DNA of 64,000 bases from Toxonevra muliebris. Lineage: Eukaryota; Arthropoda; Insecta; Diptera; Pallopteridae. The position numbers and the translations under genes are program-made. The stretch spans positions 121,037 to 185,036 of the forward strand of contig CAVNUY010000017.1 in assembly GCA_963691655.1 (NCBI GenBank), written 5' to 3'. Positions within the stretch are counted from its first letter, which is position 1. Each line of letters begins with the position of its first letter. The notes under the pieces were generated by a model, which was not told the DNA's origin, made no database searches, and was given only the letters and a program-made list of their open reading frames with translations. Below are positions 45,000 through 55,260 of this stretch, one piece after another.

Positions 45000-46545
45000 T
45001 AATATGCTGTTGTTGTAGCAAATACAATTTTGTCGTTATGTTTATGTTTCGTCATTGTCTTATGGTGGTGGTGTAATGTTTGTGAGTGTTCTGTTCGGAT
45101 GTTGGGCTCTATGACAGGCCAATCAGAATTGCTTGGCTATTAGGTGGTTGTGCTCCTTAACTTTCAGCATTTTGATTTCCCCATGCAGATGGTCCACGTG
45201 TGTCATTAAATGGCAGCCTGTGGTAGTGCGTAGGGCGGCATTTTGACACTCTTGCAGCCTCTTTGTTAAGTCTCGTTGATGTCTAAATAGGTGCTGCTTA
45301 GTTAAGGACCGATTTTCCGATGGCCTTGTAAATTGTCGGGAGAGTCTAGGGGTTTTTCCTCAAGTGCTCCCCGCTAGTACCGTCAGCACATTGTTACGCC
45401 TGCTTAGGTTATTGCGAGTATTTGAGGCGTGTGCAGAAAAGGTATGGAGGCAGTCAAAATTTACTCCCAGTATCTTTGGATATCAGACAGTTGGTATTGG
45501 GTGGCCATTAACTGTGATGTCTAGCACGTTTCTTACTCCTCTTGCCCATGGTGCGAAGAGGGTTGCTGTAGATTTCTCTGCTGAGAGTTGCAGATTTCTC
45601 CCTGTCGCAAGTATGGTGCAATCGACCGCGTATGATACGAGCGTGATGTTGCTTGGTGGTGTGGGCATTTTTACTATGTAGTAGTTGAATAGCAAGGAGG
45701 ATAAAATTCCACCTTGCGGGACGCCTTGTTTCACTTGCCTGTATTTAGATTTGAGGTTTCTTAAGTTTATGAAAGCGTCTCTGGCGCTCGCCATTTTTTA
45801 ATAATGTTAGGGAGCATTGATTCTAGCACGTCTTGCATTAGCGTGCTGTGTCTGACTGTGTCGAATGCTTTCGATAGGTCTAGCGCAACAGGTATCGTCC
45901 TATCGCATGGCTTACTTTGGTTCATGCCGCGGCTTATTTGTGCCTGAACTAACTTTAGTGTTTAGTGGTGGTGCAGTGTTGCTTGCGGAAGCCATGTTGG
46001 TATTGTGCAAGGTCGAGAGCTTCAGATAACTTGTGTAACAAGAGGGCTTCTAACGTTTTCGCTACCGGCAAAAGTAATGAGATTGGTCGGTAGAACTTTC
46101 CTTCGTCAGGTGGTTTGCCTGGTTTCGGTAGTGGAATTATGATACAGACTTTACATACGTCTGGGATGATAGATGTGTGCATCGAGAGATTAAGAACGCA
46201 GGTGAGGTTTTCCAGGATTGGGTAGTCAAGTTGTTTCAGCATAACCATCGATATGCCGTCCGGACCCAAAGCCTTTGATGCTTTAGCTTTGCTGATGACA
46301 TTAGTTACTTCTGCGCTTGTAAATGTGAAAGCGGTGCATTCATTTCCGGTTCCCAAGGCATGTATTTTCCTATTTGCTGCACGCTTTGACTTGCCACTCC
46401 TTGTTGGGTGTTCAACAAACTGTTGTCAGAACATACGCGCACTCTTCTTCGCGTCTTCGGGAAGAATTGAGTCGAAGGTGGTGGCAGTCGGATCTTTGCG
46501 TCTCATAGTGGTCTGCAATCCCAAAAAGCTGGCCATAAGTCGAAA
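45000..46545 (-). pseudogene. Second LINE reverse transcriptase (Jockey superfamily), degenerate
   Basis: Reading the minus strand: SARMF-like linker, ALGPDGISMVMLKQL (46265), IIPLPKPGKPPDEGKFYRPI, QYQHGFRKQHCTT ending in a stop at 45955; then, after shifts, VALDLSKAFDTV (about 45880). KQGVPQGGILSSLLFNYYIV and SYAVDCTILATG follow, where YADD is expected, so one catalytic Asp is mutated, then LSAEKSTATLFAPWARGV and GHPIPTV. Further down to about 45050 come LTKRLQECQNAALRTTTGCH and FLACH-like segments of the C-terminus. ORF1 and endonuclease are absent. A scrap of a similar LINE lies at 60440-60640. Confidence 0.85.
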
Positions 46546-46586
46546 AATAATTTAAATAAAAAAAATTCTTCTTGCCCCATACATAT

Positions 46587-46917
46587 TGTGACGACCCAAA
46601 TTTAGAATGAAAATTGTGGCCTCACAAACACCTGCTGCGTCCCTGTTTGTCCAAACAAAGCACCAACAGCCTAAAACAACGAAAGGCTGGCAATAAAACA
46701 ACAACAACGCACAGAAATATTCTGTGTATAAAGTAACAACAACAATGCACAAAACTACTCTGTGTACGAAATGACAACAACAACAATGCAGGCTTCATGC
46801 TGCCAGCAGCGCACACAAAACCAACGGGATATTAATACGAGGCTGACGGCCTACTGCGATGAGAATTCGAAATTTGAATTCCAAAAATAACACGCGATCG
46901 AGCCAGCCAATGGGAAG
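46587..46917 (+). repeat. 5' LTR-like repeat
   Basis: TGTGACGACCCAAATTTAG to CCAGCCAATGGGAAG. It contains two units of about 45 bp of AACAACAACA(A/C)(C/T)GCACA followed by GAAATATTCTGTGTA-like words, each with a small CACAGAA/TTCTGTG palindrome. The 3' copy has three such units, which accounts for the length difference. Confidence 0.75.
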
Positions 46918-47164
46918 CAGGGACCCTGAAGTGAAAAAAAAAACAAAACAAGAAACTCACAAACAATTGAGACACATAGTGAAAAAAAAAAGTAATAACA
47001 ATAAATCACAACTATAACACAGAACAGAAAAACAAATCAAAAATACTCGTAGGTTATCAACAAAATAAACAGTGATAATAGAGAAATGAAAATCACAACA
47101 GACATAGTGACAATAGAAAAGTGGAAAGCGAATAAAACACAGTAGTCTAAAAGAAAATTCGCAC

Positions 47165-47485
47165 ACATGGTTCCACGCATTACGCTGCCACAGGGTTCCA
47201 CGCATACTGTCATATACGCCCGCTACTATGCACCGCGAAGTATATATAACGCACGGGTTCACGCACGTACATTGACACAAGGAGATCTACATACAGTTCC
47301 ACGCACCACATTTCCACATGGTTCTACATGTTGCTATATACGCTCGCTACTTTGCACCGTGGGGTATATTCAACAAGCAAGGTTCCACGCGCGTACAATG
47401 CCACAAGAGGATCCACACATAGTTCCACTCACGCACATTGCCACAAGAGCTCCCATATACCATTCCACACACATTTGTTGCCACA
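47165..47485 (+). repeat. Hairpin satellite, left part
   Basis: Two copies of the ATATACGCTCGC...GCGAGGTATAT-type hairpin (starts near 47212 and 47335), separated by GTTCCACGCA and ATTGCCACA words. It continues after the LINE at 52069. Open frames through it arise because the unit has few stops; they are not genes. Confidence 0.8.
47469..47485 (+). repeat. Target-site duplication, left of LINE 3
   Basis: ACACATTTGTTGCCACA; its partner at 52052-52068 reads ACACATTCGTTGCCACA (16 of 17 identical). Confidence 0.88.
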
Positions 47486-48223
47486 CAGGGCTGAGCTTCA
47501 GGCTACTGTGGGGGTCAGCGGGTGGCGGATAGCTGAACGGCCGGCATTCATGCCGGCTAGCTGCGAATAACAAATAAGCAGTTCCCGACCAAGAGCGGCA
47601 GAGGTGGAGAGTGTGTCTTAAAAGGCCACAATACCCAATGAAGATCTGTGACAGGATGAGTAGGCACCGTCCTTGGCGTAGGTGCTCCCCACCCCGGGGT
47701 GGCATCGTGGGACAACGTTACAGAGTCCAAGCAGGCGTATTTCAACATTAACTTACCCTATGACTCTGTCAATTGGGTCTAAAGGTGTTTTTGGGTGGAT
47801 GCAACAGCCTGGAATCTTCGTGAACCACATCAGTATATAGTACCAAGAATGTGTGTCACGCCGTAAGTCGCTACTCGGCTTCAACCACTGGGTTGAAGGG
47901 CTCGAGCTAGTACGGACGGCGGGTCCACATGATTGGTGCTGTAGAAAGATGAGTAGGAGAGAATTTCCATGTGAATCATGGACGTCAGGATCTGAGACCA
48001 GTAAGATCTTGATGGAATGGAAAACTGGATGACACGATTTGGAATAGATGAACCCTGGGCTGACAACTGTGGCATTCGGTTACCATAGTAAGCGGAGTGA
48101 AATCCAGCGGAAACGGCTCTCCGGCTAATGTTACAGTTGCCCCGTCCCGTTAAAACCATGGTAGGTCTCAAAGAACGCTCAACGTTTCGTATCATTAAGT
48201 TGGTGGTGTGGGCTCAGATGTAA
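47486..48223 (+). other. R1-clade LINE 5' leader
   Basis: Begins CAGGGCTGAGCTTCAGGCTA. It contains stops in all plus-strand frames, with GC-rich segments such as CCCCACCCCGGGGTGGCATC. It probably carries the internal promoter, as is known for LINEs, and may also include the decayed 5' end of ORF1, because ORF1 as found has no ATG. Confidence 0.6.
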
Positions 48224-48973
48224 TATTCCAGATCTGAAAGGTCAAGCCGCGTAAAGACTCGACCAGATGCAATTGTGATTGAAAAAAATGGAGATCTTTC
48301 TTACGCAGAAATGCTCAGGAAAGTAAAAAGTGACCCCAAACTAGCTGGACTGGGGCAGACGGTTTCTAGGATCAGAAGAACCCAGAAGGGCGACCTATTA
48401 ATTCAGCTCAACGAGGCCGGAGAAAAATCCGGTGCGCTCAGCGACATTATCGGCGAAACATTGGGCAATCAAGCGGTTGTCAAAACATTGACACATCGCA
48501 CCACCATTGAATGCAAGGACATAGATGAGATCACTACAAAAGAAGACATATGCGAAGCAATTAAAACACAGTTCGACCTGACTGGTGTAAGTACCTCAGA
48601 CATAGTGAGCTTGAGAGAAGCATATGGTGGCACGCAAACTGCAATAATAAGCCTGCCAGCAGAAACGGCGAAGAAACTTCTAAAGGCTAGAAGAATCAAA
48701 ATCGGATGGGTAATATGTCGCATCCGGGAGCGAATAATGTTGAAACAATGCTTCAGATGCCTGGAGTATGGGCATATAGCAAGAGGTTGTAAAAATACGG
48801 ACAGATCCAAAACATGTAGAAGATGTGGTACGGGTGGTCATATTGCAAAAGAATGCACTAAGGATCCGGTGTGCATGTTCTGTAAAATTGACAACCCAAA
48901 AAGTGCCAGCCACTTCGCTGGAAGCAGCAAATGCCCAACTTTCAGGAGGGCTATGAACAATAAAACGCGATGA
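48224..48973 (+). CDS. R1-clade LINE ORF1 (zinc-knuckle RNA-binding protein), 5' end lost
   Basis: Open from just after a TAA at 48221 to TGA 48971-48973. The first methionine codon in frame is internal (near 48311), so the true start is lost or upstream across a frameshift; R1-clade ORF1 proteins are normally longer. The C-terminal third has CFRCLEYGHIARGC and CRRCGTGGHIAKEC, two CCHC knuckles (C-x2-C-x4-H-x4-C). A third, CMFCKIDNPKSASHFAGSSK plus C (C-x2-C-x9-H-x6-C), follows. Such proteins coat the LINE RNA. The stop overlaps the ORF2 start in ATGA (48970-48973). Confidence 0.85.
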   Translation, partial: YSRSERSSRVKTRPDAIVIEKNGDLSYAEMLRKVKSDPKLAGLGQTVSRIRRTQKGDLLIQLNEAGEKSGALSDIIGETLGNQAVVKTLTHRTTIECKDIDEITTKEDICEAIKTQFDLTGVSTSDIVSLREAYGGTQTAIISLPAETAKKLLKARRIKIGWVICRIRERIMLKQCFRCLEYGHIARGCKNTDRSKTCRRCGTGGHIAKECTKDPVCMFCKIDNPKSASHFAGSSKCPTFRRAMNNKTR

Positions 48974-49791
48974 AAATTATACAGATAAATCTGAACCATT
49001 GCGAAGCCGCGCAAGACTTGCTTGCACAAACGGCGAGAGAAAAGAAAGCGGACGTAGTTCTAATCAGCGAACCATACAGACTTGAGAGTAAAAACATCTG
49101 TATCAGTGACAAGATTAAAAAAGCAGCAATATGGATATGCGGAAGACACGCTTTCCAAAATACCAACGAACAGTCGGATGGATTTGTAAGAGCAAAAGTA
49201 AATGGTATTTACTTTTATAGTTGCTATGCACGTCCCAGCCTGACTCCTAGTGAGTATCAGAATACTCTGGACGAAATCGTAGCAGATGCGCATGGGAAAA
49301 CACCAGTTGTGGTCGCTGGAGACTTTAATGCATGGGCAACAGAATGGGGCAGTAGAGTCACGAATGCGAGAGGACACAGTCTCCTGGAAACCTTTTCGCC
49401 GCTAGACATAGTCATGGCAAATTCCGGCAATAAATTCACGTTTCGTAAAGCTGGATACGGATCTATTATAGACATTACCTTTACGAGTAGCTCTCTAGCA
49501 CGTAGAACAAGATGGCGGGTTAGTGAAGACTATACGCATAGTGATCACCAAGCAGTAATGTTTGAAATAAAAAACAAGAGATTACGTCAGAGAGGTACAA
49601 CAACGGGCCCTCGATGGAAAGACACACTGTTCGATAAGGACACTTTTGAAGAAATATTGACCACACATAATCTGACGCCCGGGACGGCAGAAAATGCAGC
49701 AAGCCAATTAACATATTTGGTAACTTCTGCTTGTGACGCAGCAATGCCCAGAAGGAAGCCAAGCCAACAAGGCTTACCATGCTACTGGTGA
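48970..49791 (+). pseudogene. R1-clade LINE ORF2, endonuclease domain up to a nonsense codon
   Basis: ATG 48970 starts MKIIQINLNHCEAAQDLLAQ. Endonuclease signatures are ADVVLISEPYR, VVVAGDFNAWATEWGS, GSIIDITFTSSSLARR and the catalytic YTHSDHQAVMFEI. The frame stops at TGA 49789-49791, reading CYW-stop-NEEI where the family has two tryptophans, so a TGG to TGA change is the likely cause. This domain nicks one DNA strand at the target and in the R1 clade largely sets target choice. All motifs look intact. Confidence 0.92.
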
Positions 49792-51936
49792 AACGAAGAA
49801 ATCAAAGCTTTTAGAAGTGAATGTTTAAAAGCCAGACGTAAAGTTCAGCGATCTAGGGGAAGACCTGGATTCTTACAGCTGCTCGAAGCTTTTAGAAATG
49901 CGCGGAAATCTCTGCAAGGCGATCAAAAACAGCAAAAGAACTTGTTTTAAAAATATATGTGACGAAGCAGATATAAACCCTTGGGGCACTGCTTATAGAA
50001 CTGTAATGACGAAGCTGAAAGGCCAAAGATCACCACAGACAACATGCCCTGTAATGCTGGATAACATTATAAAGACGTTATTTCCACAGCGGCAGTAATT
50101 TTCACATATGATGACGGCGAAGCGAATAATGAAGAAATCGCACCAGTTACCGAAGAAGAGGTGCTTAAAGAATGTAAGAAAGTAGGCGACAAAAAAGCAC
50201 CAGGACCCGACGGTATCCCCAATAAAGCTTTGAAAACGGCAGTCTACAGAAGACCGGAAATCTTCGTCGAAGTAATCCAAAAATGTTTAGAAGAAGGAAT
50301 ATTTCCAGATCAGTGGAAACTACAGAGGTTAGTTCTGCTGCCGAAAGGAAATAAGCCACCGGGAGATCCATCGTCATATCGGCCAATCTGCCTGCTTGAC
50401 ACAATGGGCAAAATACTGGAGCGTGTAATCTACAACAGGTTACTGCCCATCGCGGAAGAGAACGGAGCACTGTCAAACTGTCAGTTCGGGTTTCGGAAAG
50501 CTCGATCCACCGTAAGTGCAATTAAAATGGTGGTAGATATTGCAGCGGAAGCAATAGAAGGCATAAGATGGAAAGGAGGTGCGAAACAATATTGTGCAGT
50601 GGTTACATTAGATGTAAAAAATGCATTTAACTCTGCCAACTGGATGCACATAAAAGGCTCTCTGACAAGAATGAATGCACTGAAATACATACGAAGAATA
50701 ATCGACAGTTACTTCAAAAACAGAAAGCTGGAGTATGAAAGCGACGAGGGATTAAAATACTACAACATCTCGGCAGGTGTTCCACAAGGATCTGTGCTAG
50801 GACCTCTACTGTGGAATATCATGTATGACGGAATATTGAGACTATCATTCCCACCAGGAGTAAAAGTAGTGGGGTACGCAGACGATATTGCGATAGTTAC
50901 AGTGGCGAAACATATCCAGGAAATCGAGACGATTACTAATAAAGCGGTGGTCACAATAAACCAATGGCTAAGATCAGCTGGTCTTGAATTAGCTGCACAA
51001 AAAACGGAGGCGGTACTAATTAGTAGTCGAAAGGTTGTTGAACATGCGAATATACAAGTAGGCAACCAAATAATAAAATCGAAGTCGTCAATTAAATATC
51101 TGGGTGTGATGATAGACAACAGATTGAACTTCAGAGCTCACTTGGACTATGTTAAAGAAAAGGCGTCTAGTATCCAGGCAGTGCTGTCTAGAATAATGCC
51201 AAACATTGGTGGACCAAGATATGGTCGAAGGGTGTTACTTTCTAGAGTAGTAAGCTCAGTCTTGCTTTACGCTGCTCCAATCTGGGCTGGAGCTTTGGTG
51301 GTAAAGGAGTGCCGAAAGAAACTGTCACGTGTATACAGGCTGAGCGCTCTAAGAACAATAAGTGGTTTTCGGACAATTTCGGAAGATGCGGCATGCGTCG
51401 TAGCTGGTATGATACCGATCGATATACTAGCGGACGAAATGAAACGAGTCTATTGCAGAAGGAGCGGAAATCAGTTGCAACAAGATATTCCAGGCATCGC
51501 GAACGAAGAAAGGCTAGCATCATTAGCCATTTGGCAGAATAGATGGGAGAACTCATCGAAAGGCAGGTGGACGTATATACTTATTCCTAAGATTGAAACA
51601 TGGATAAATAAAAAATATGAAGAGACAAACTATCATATAACGCAGTTTTTAACGGGTCATGGAGGGTACAGAAAGTATCTGTACAGATTTAAGCATGACG
51701 ACTCCCCACTTTGTCCTATCTGTAGGGACCAAGAGGAAGATGTAGAGCACGCAATTTTCAACTGTCGGCGTTTCAGCCCAACAAATATGACGTTGCCAAG
51801 CCCATCACGCATTATAGAGTGTATGATCCAGTCGGAGGAAGACTGGTCAGAAATAAGTGGATTCATCACGAATGTGCAAAATGACCTAAGGAGAATTGAA
51901 CGTCTTAGGAGAGCAGACTTGACGAATACAGCCTAA
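49792..51936 (+). pseudogene. R1-clade LINE ORF2, reverse transcriptase and C-terminal zinc domain
   Basis: Continues from the nonsense codon with frameshifts near 49895 and 50095. It is then open for over 590 residues to TAA 51934-51936. Motifs: KKAPGPDGIPNKALK, LVLLPKGNKPPGDPSSYRPI, NCQFGFRKARSTVSAI, TLDVKNAFNSANW, SAGVPQGSVLGPLLW, the catalytic VVGYADDIAIV, and the C-terminal CPICRDQEEDVEHAIFNC (C-x2-C...H-x4-C) of the R1/Jockey type. Both catalytic Asp are kept. Antisense frames over it are shadows. Function: target-primed reverse transcription of the LINE RNA. Confidence 0.93.
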
Positions 51937-52029
51937 AGGCTAACCAGCCCCGCGAAATAATACCTAACGGCAGTACCGCGGGGATAGTGTTTGACGAGCA
52001 CGGGGGTGAGGTTTAGTACGTAGGTGCAT

Positions 52030-52051
52030 TAAAAAAAAAAAAAAAAAAAAA
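52030..52051 (+). other. Poly(A) tail of the R1-clade LINE
   Basis: About 22 consecutive A after GTAGGTGCATT, directly followed by the right target duplication. Confidence 0.92.
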
Positions 52052-52068
52052 ACACATTCGTTGCCACA
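52052..52068 (+). repeat. Target-site duplication, right of LINE 3
   Basis: ACACATTCGTTGCCACA, partner of 47469-47485. The satellite array resumes immediately after. Confidence 0.88.
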
Positions 52069-53560
52069 TGATTCTACGCATGTTGCTATATACGCTCGCT
52101 ACTTTGCACCGCGAGGTATATTCAACACGCACGGGTTCACGCACGTACATTGACACAAGGAGATCTACATACAGTTCCACGCACAACATTTCCACAGGGT
52201 TTCATGCATGTCATATACGCTCGCTACTTTACACCGCGGGGTATATTCAACACGCAAAACCGTTGGCGTACAATGCCACAAGGGGATCCACACATAGTTC
52301 CACGCATCGCATTGCCATACGATTTCACGCACCACACTGCCACCGGGTTCCGTGCTTGTTTTCATATACGCTCGCTACTTAGCACCGCGAGGTATATTCA
52401 ACACGCACAACCGTTGGCACAATGCCACAAGGGGATCCACACATAGTTCCACGCACCGCATTGCCATACGATTCCACGCATTATACCGACTTATGTTGAT
52501 TCACATACGATTCCACGCATCACATTGCCAAAGGGTTCCGCGCATGTTATCATATACGCTCGCTACTTCGCACCGCGGGGTATACTCAACACGCACGGTT
52601 CCACAAGAGGTTCCACATACAAGTTCACGCATCAGATTGACTCAAAGTTCCAAGCACGCTACTATCTACCGCGAGGTATTTTCAACATATTGCCACAAGA
52701 GGATTCACATACGTTTCCACGCATCACATTGCCACAGGGTTCTCCGCATGTTTTCATATACGCTCGCTACTTTGCACCGCAAGGTATATTCAAAACACAC
52801 GGTTCCAAACAAGTACATTGCCACAAGAGCTTCCCCATATGATTGTACGCATCACATCGCCACACAGTTCCACGCATTGCATTGCCACAAGGGAATCTAC
52901 CTAAGATTCCACGCATCACATTGATACAAGATTCTAAGCCTTTTTGTCATATACGCTCGCTAGTAATCATCGCGAGGTATATTCAACACATACGAAGCCA
53001 CACATCGCATTGCCACAAGACAATTCACCTACGGTTCAACGAAGCACATTGTCACAGGGTTCCGCACATGTTTTCATATACGCTCGATACTTTGCACCGC
53101 GAGGTATATACAAAACACACGGTTCCAAGCCAGTACATTGCCACAGGAGTTTCACCATACTATTATACGCATTACATTGTCACTCGATTCTACGCGCGTT
53201 GTCATATACGCTCGTTACTAATCATCGCGAGGTATAATCAACACACGATTCCACTCACGTACATTGCAACAAGGTTCTACGCATTTCGTCATATACACTC
53301 GCTACTACTCAACGTGAGGTATATTCAACGCGCACGGTTCCACGCATGTCCACTGCTACAGGGTTCCACGCACGTTATCACTTACGCTTGCTACTAATCA
53401 TCGCGGGGTATATACAGCCTGCTCAGTTCTATGCACGTACATTGCCACGGGGGATTCCACACGCTGTTCCACGCACGTCTATTGCTACAGGATTCCACGC
53501 ACGTTGCCACATACGCTCGCTACGATGCACCGCGATGTATATTCAACAAGCGCAAGAGCT
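52069..53560 (+). repeat. Hairpin satellite, main array
   Basis: About twelve irregular units of roughly 110-190 bp. Nearly every unit contains the hairpin: ATATAC-G-CTCGC, a loop such as TACTTTGCACC, then GCGAG-GTATAT. Starts lie near 52086, 52213, 52364, 52552, 52755, 52949, 53075, 53204, 53290, 53380 and 53508; one near 52658 lacks its left arm. Between hairpins are GTTCCACGCA and CATTGCCACA words. The stem is far better kept than the spacers. Frames up to 190 residues here are by-products of repetition. Confidence 0.85.
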
Positions 53561-53670
53561 ACTTACACATTGTGGAGGGCCGGTGTTATCGGGTGAGAAT
53601 TTCCTGCAGTGGCGACGTCACAATCACGCTACAGCCTGGGTCAGGCTCTACGCCAACGAAGTAGAGGGGG
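53561..53670 (+). promoter_or_regulatory. Pre-LTR segment with polypurine tract
   Basis: Unique, GC-richer segment ending GAAGTAGAGGGGG directly before the TGTGACGA of the right repeat, as expected of a plus-strand primer tract. It contains GGGCCGGTGTTATCGGG-type sequence of unknown use. Confidence 0.6.
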
Positions 53671-54045
53671 TGTGACGAACCAAATTTAGAATGAAAATTG
53701 TGGCCTCACAAACACCTGCTGCGCCTCTGTTTGTCCAAACAAAGCACCAACAGCCTAAAACAACGAAAGGCTGGCAATAAAACAACAACAACAATGCACA
53801 GAACTACTCTGTGTACGAAATAACAACAACAACAACGCACAGAAATATTCTGTGTATAAAGTAACAACAACAATGCATAGAACTACTCTGTGTACGAAAT
53901 GACAACAACAACAATGCAGGCTTCATGCTGCCAGCAGCGCACACAAAACCAACGGGATATTAATACAAGGCTGACGGCCTACTGGGATGAGAATTCGAAA
54001 TTTGAATTCCAAAAATAACACGCGATCGAGCCAGCCAATGGGAAG
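53671..54045 (+). repeat. 3' LTR-like repeat
   Basis: Nearly identical to 46587-46917 apart from a third internal AACAACAACAATGCACA-type unit and scattered substitutions. Ends at CCAATGGGAAG. Confidence 0.75.
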
Positions 54046-54194
54046 AACGTTGCGTTACAATATTTATAACACCATACAGAATTATAACCCCATACAGATT
54101 GTCTTGAAAATATGTAATTATGACTTTGAGTAGGTCTGAAAATATTTGCGACTTAAGTGAACTATTCATCTACCAATTTCATATTGCATGCGAC

Positions 54195-54656
54195 CCGAAA
54201 CTCATCCATTCATACATTTTTGTCCGCTGGATGTGTCGACAACTGTCGCTGTCAAACCATCGGTATTGCACCTTGTTGCTTCGATAGTTTGTTTCGATTC
54301 CAGCAAAAACGAAAAGAAAAAGTTCGTTATTGTTTGTTTTTGTTCTCTGCTTTTATCTTTTCTCTCCCAATTGTCTTTGAATTTGTGTATATACACATAT
54401 CCATATATTCTACTCCCGCTAAAGCAATGAATTTTACAACGATGAATGTAATGCTTTGATCAATGAAAAAAATTGAAAAACTTCCGAAGTTGGTATTTTA
54501 AATATTATTATATTTATATATATTTTAGATATGTCATATTGCATTGTCTTAAAGTTCTGGACTATATTTAAAATTTCATGTTTCGAGCTCATCGGGAAGT
54601 TAGTTTAAAATCGATTGCAAAATTTATACCGACAGCGAGTTGATATAAACGTGGCA
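54195..54656 (+). repeat. Arm repeat A, copy 4
   Basis: Matches about 385-877 of copy 1 with small deletions (TCATCCATTCATACATTTTT, CATCGGGAAGTTAGTTTAAA, GAGTTGATATAAACGTGGCA). It shows that A is a dispersed repeat and not unique to the large inverted repeat. Confidence 0.75.
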
Positions 54657-55260
54657 AAATAAAGTTTTTTTGGGGAGTTCGGACCAGTGCTGCCGTTTTG
54701 AAAATTTTAAGGGAAGGAATTTTTTCTTTTAAGAGGAGGATTTTGCTTTACAGGGGAGGAATTTTTCAAAATGTATTACAAGTTTTCAAATAAGTATTAC
54801 TTAGAATCTAGAGTCTTAGATAATTGCAAACAGTTGCACTAATGTATAGAAATTTTTTTAGTAAAAAATACATTTTTTTATTCACAGTTGTTACAACTTC
54901 AGTGTATGACTAAGCTAAAAAATTTATGAAAATAAAATAAAATCAAATATTCCTTCTTTGGAAACAAACGGTAGTATCAGTAAATAATAATAAAAAAAAG
55001 CAATAATGATTAAAAAACTACAACAAACTTGTCTTCTTTCTTCTCAAAACCGGGTAAAAAAAGTAGAATGTTACTTGTGGTACTTTGAACCTGTGGCCGA
55101 ATCATGGCATTCGTGATCGAGTAAGCAATCGTATCGAATAAAATTACCGCGATTCGGCCATTCGATACGTCACGAAACGTAATTTTATTGAATTGTAATA
55201 GATTAAATCTACCACAACGAACTAAAATTGTAATAGATTGCACATTTGACATTAGGAGAA

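Larger units (their letters stand above)
47486..52051 (+). mobile_element. R1-clade LINE, nearly full length
   Basis: A GC-richer unit of 4.57 kb with a 5' leader, ORF1 with three zinc knuckles, ORF2 with endonuclease and RT, a short 3' UTR and a poly(A) tail at 52030-52051. It is flanked by a 17-bp target duplication. ORF2 carries one nonsense codon and a few frameshifts, so it is inactive but young compared with the other LINEs in the window. The R1 clade includes many site-specific elements; here the target lies inside the satellite array. Confidence 0.93.
46587..54045 (+). mobile_element. Large non-coding LTR-like element with a hairpin satellite body, split by a LINE
   Basis: Direct repeats of 331 and 375 bp begin TGTGACGA and bound the unit. 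A purine tract GTAGAGGGGG abuts the 3' repeat. The body before and after the LINE insertion is one continuous degenerate tandem array and has no gag or pol. Non-autonomous LTR elements with non-coding bodies are known, but I do not recognise this one. Weak points: the repeats do not end in CA, no tRNA primer site is evident after 46917, and there is no target duplication, so it could also be an array bounded by a duplicated segment. Confidence 0.6.

Noticed and set aside
47167..47570. Frames of 80-121 residues beside the LINE start
   Set aside because: Same satellite-derived effect, running across the LINE junction.
49060..51556. Antisense frames of 60-119 residues over the R1-clade LINE
   Set aside because: Shadows of the GC-richer sense coding region.
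47486..52051. 28S rDNA location expected for an R1 element
   Set aside because: The flanks are the satellite array, not rRNA sequence; the element belongs to the R1 clade but is not at the R1 site.
52068..53675. Overlapping open frames up to 190 residues in the satellite array, rich in His, Tyr, Arg and Thr
   Set aside because: All three forward frames are similarly open because the repeat unit has few stop words; the peptides mirror the DNA repeat and have no domain.
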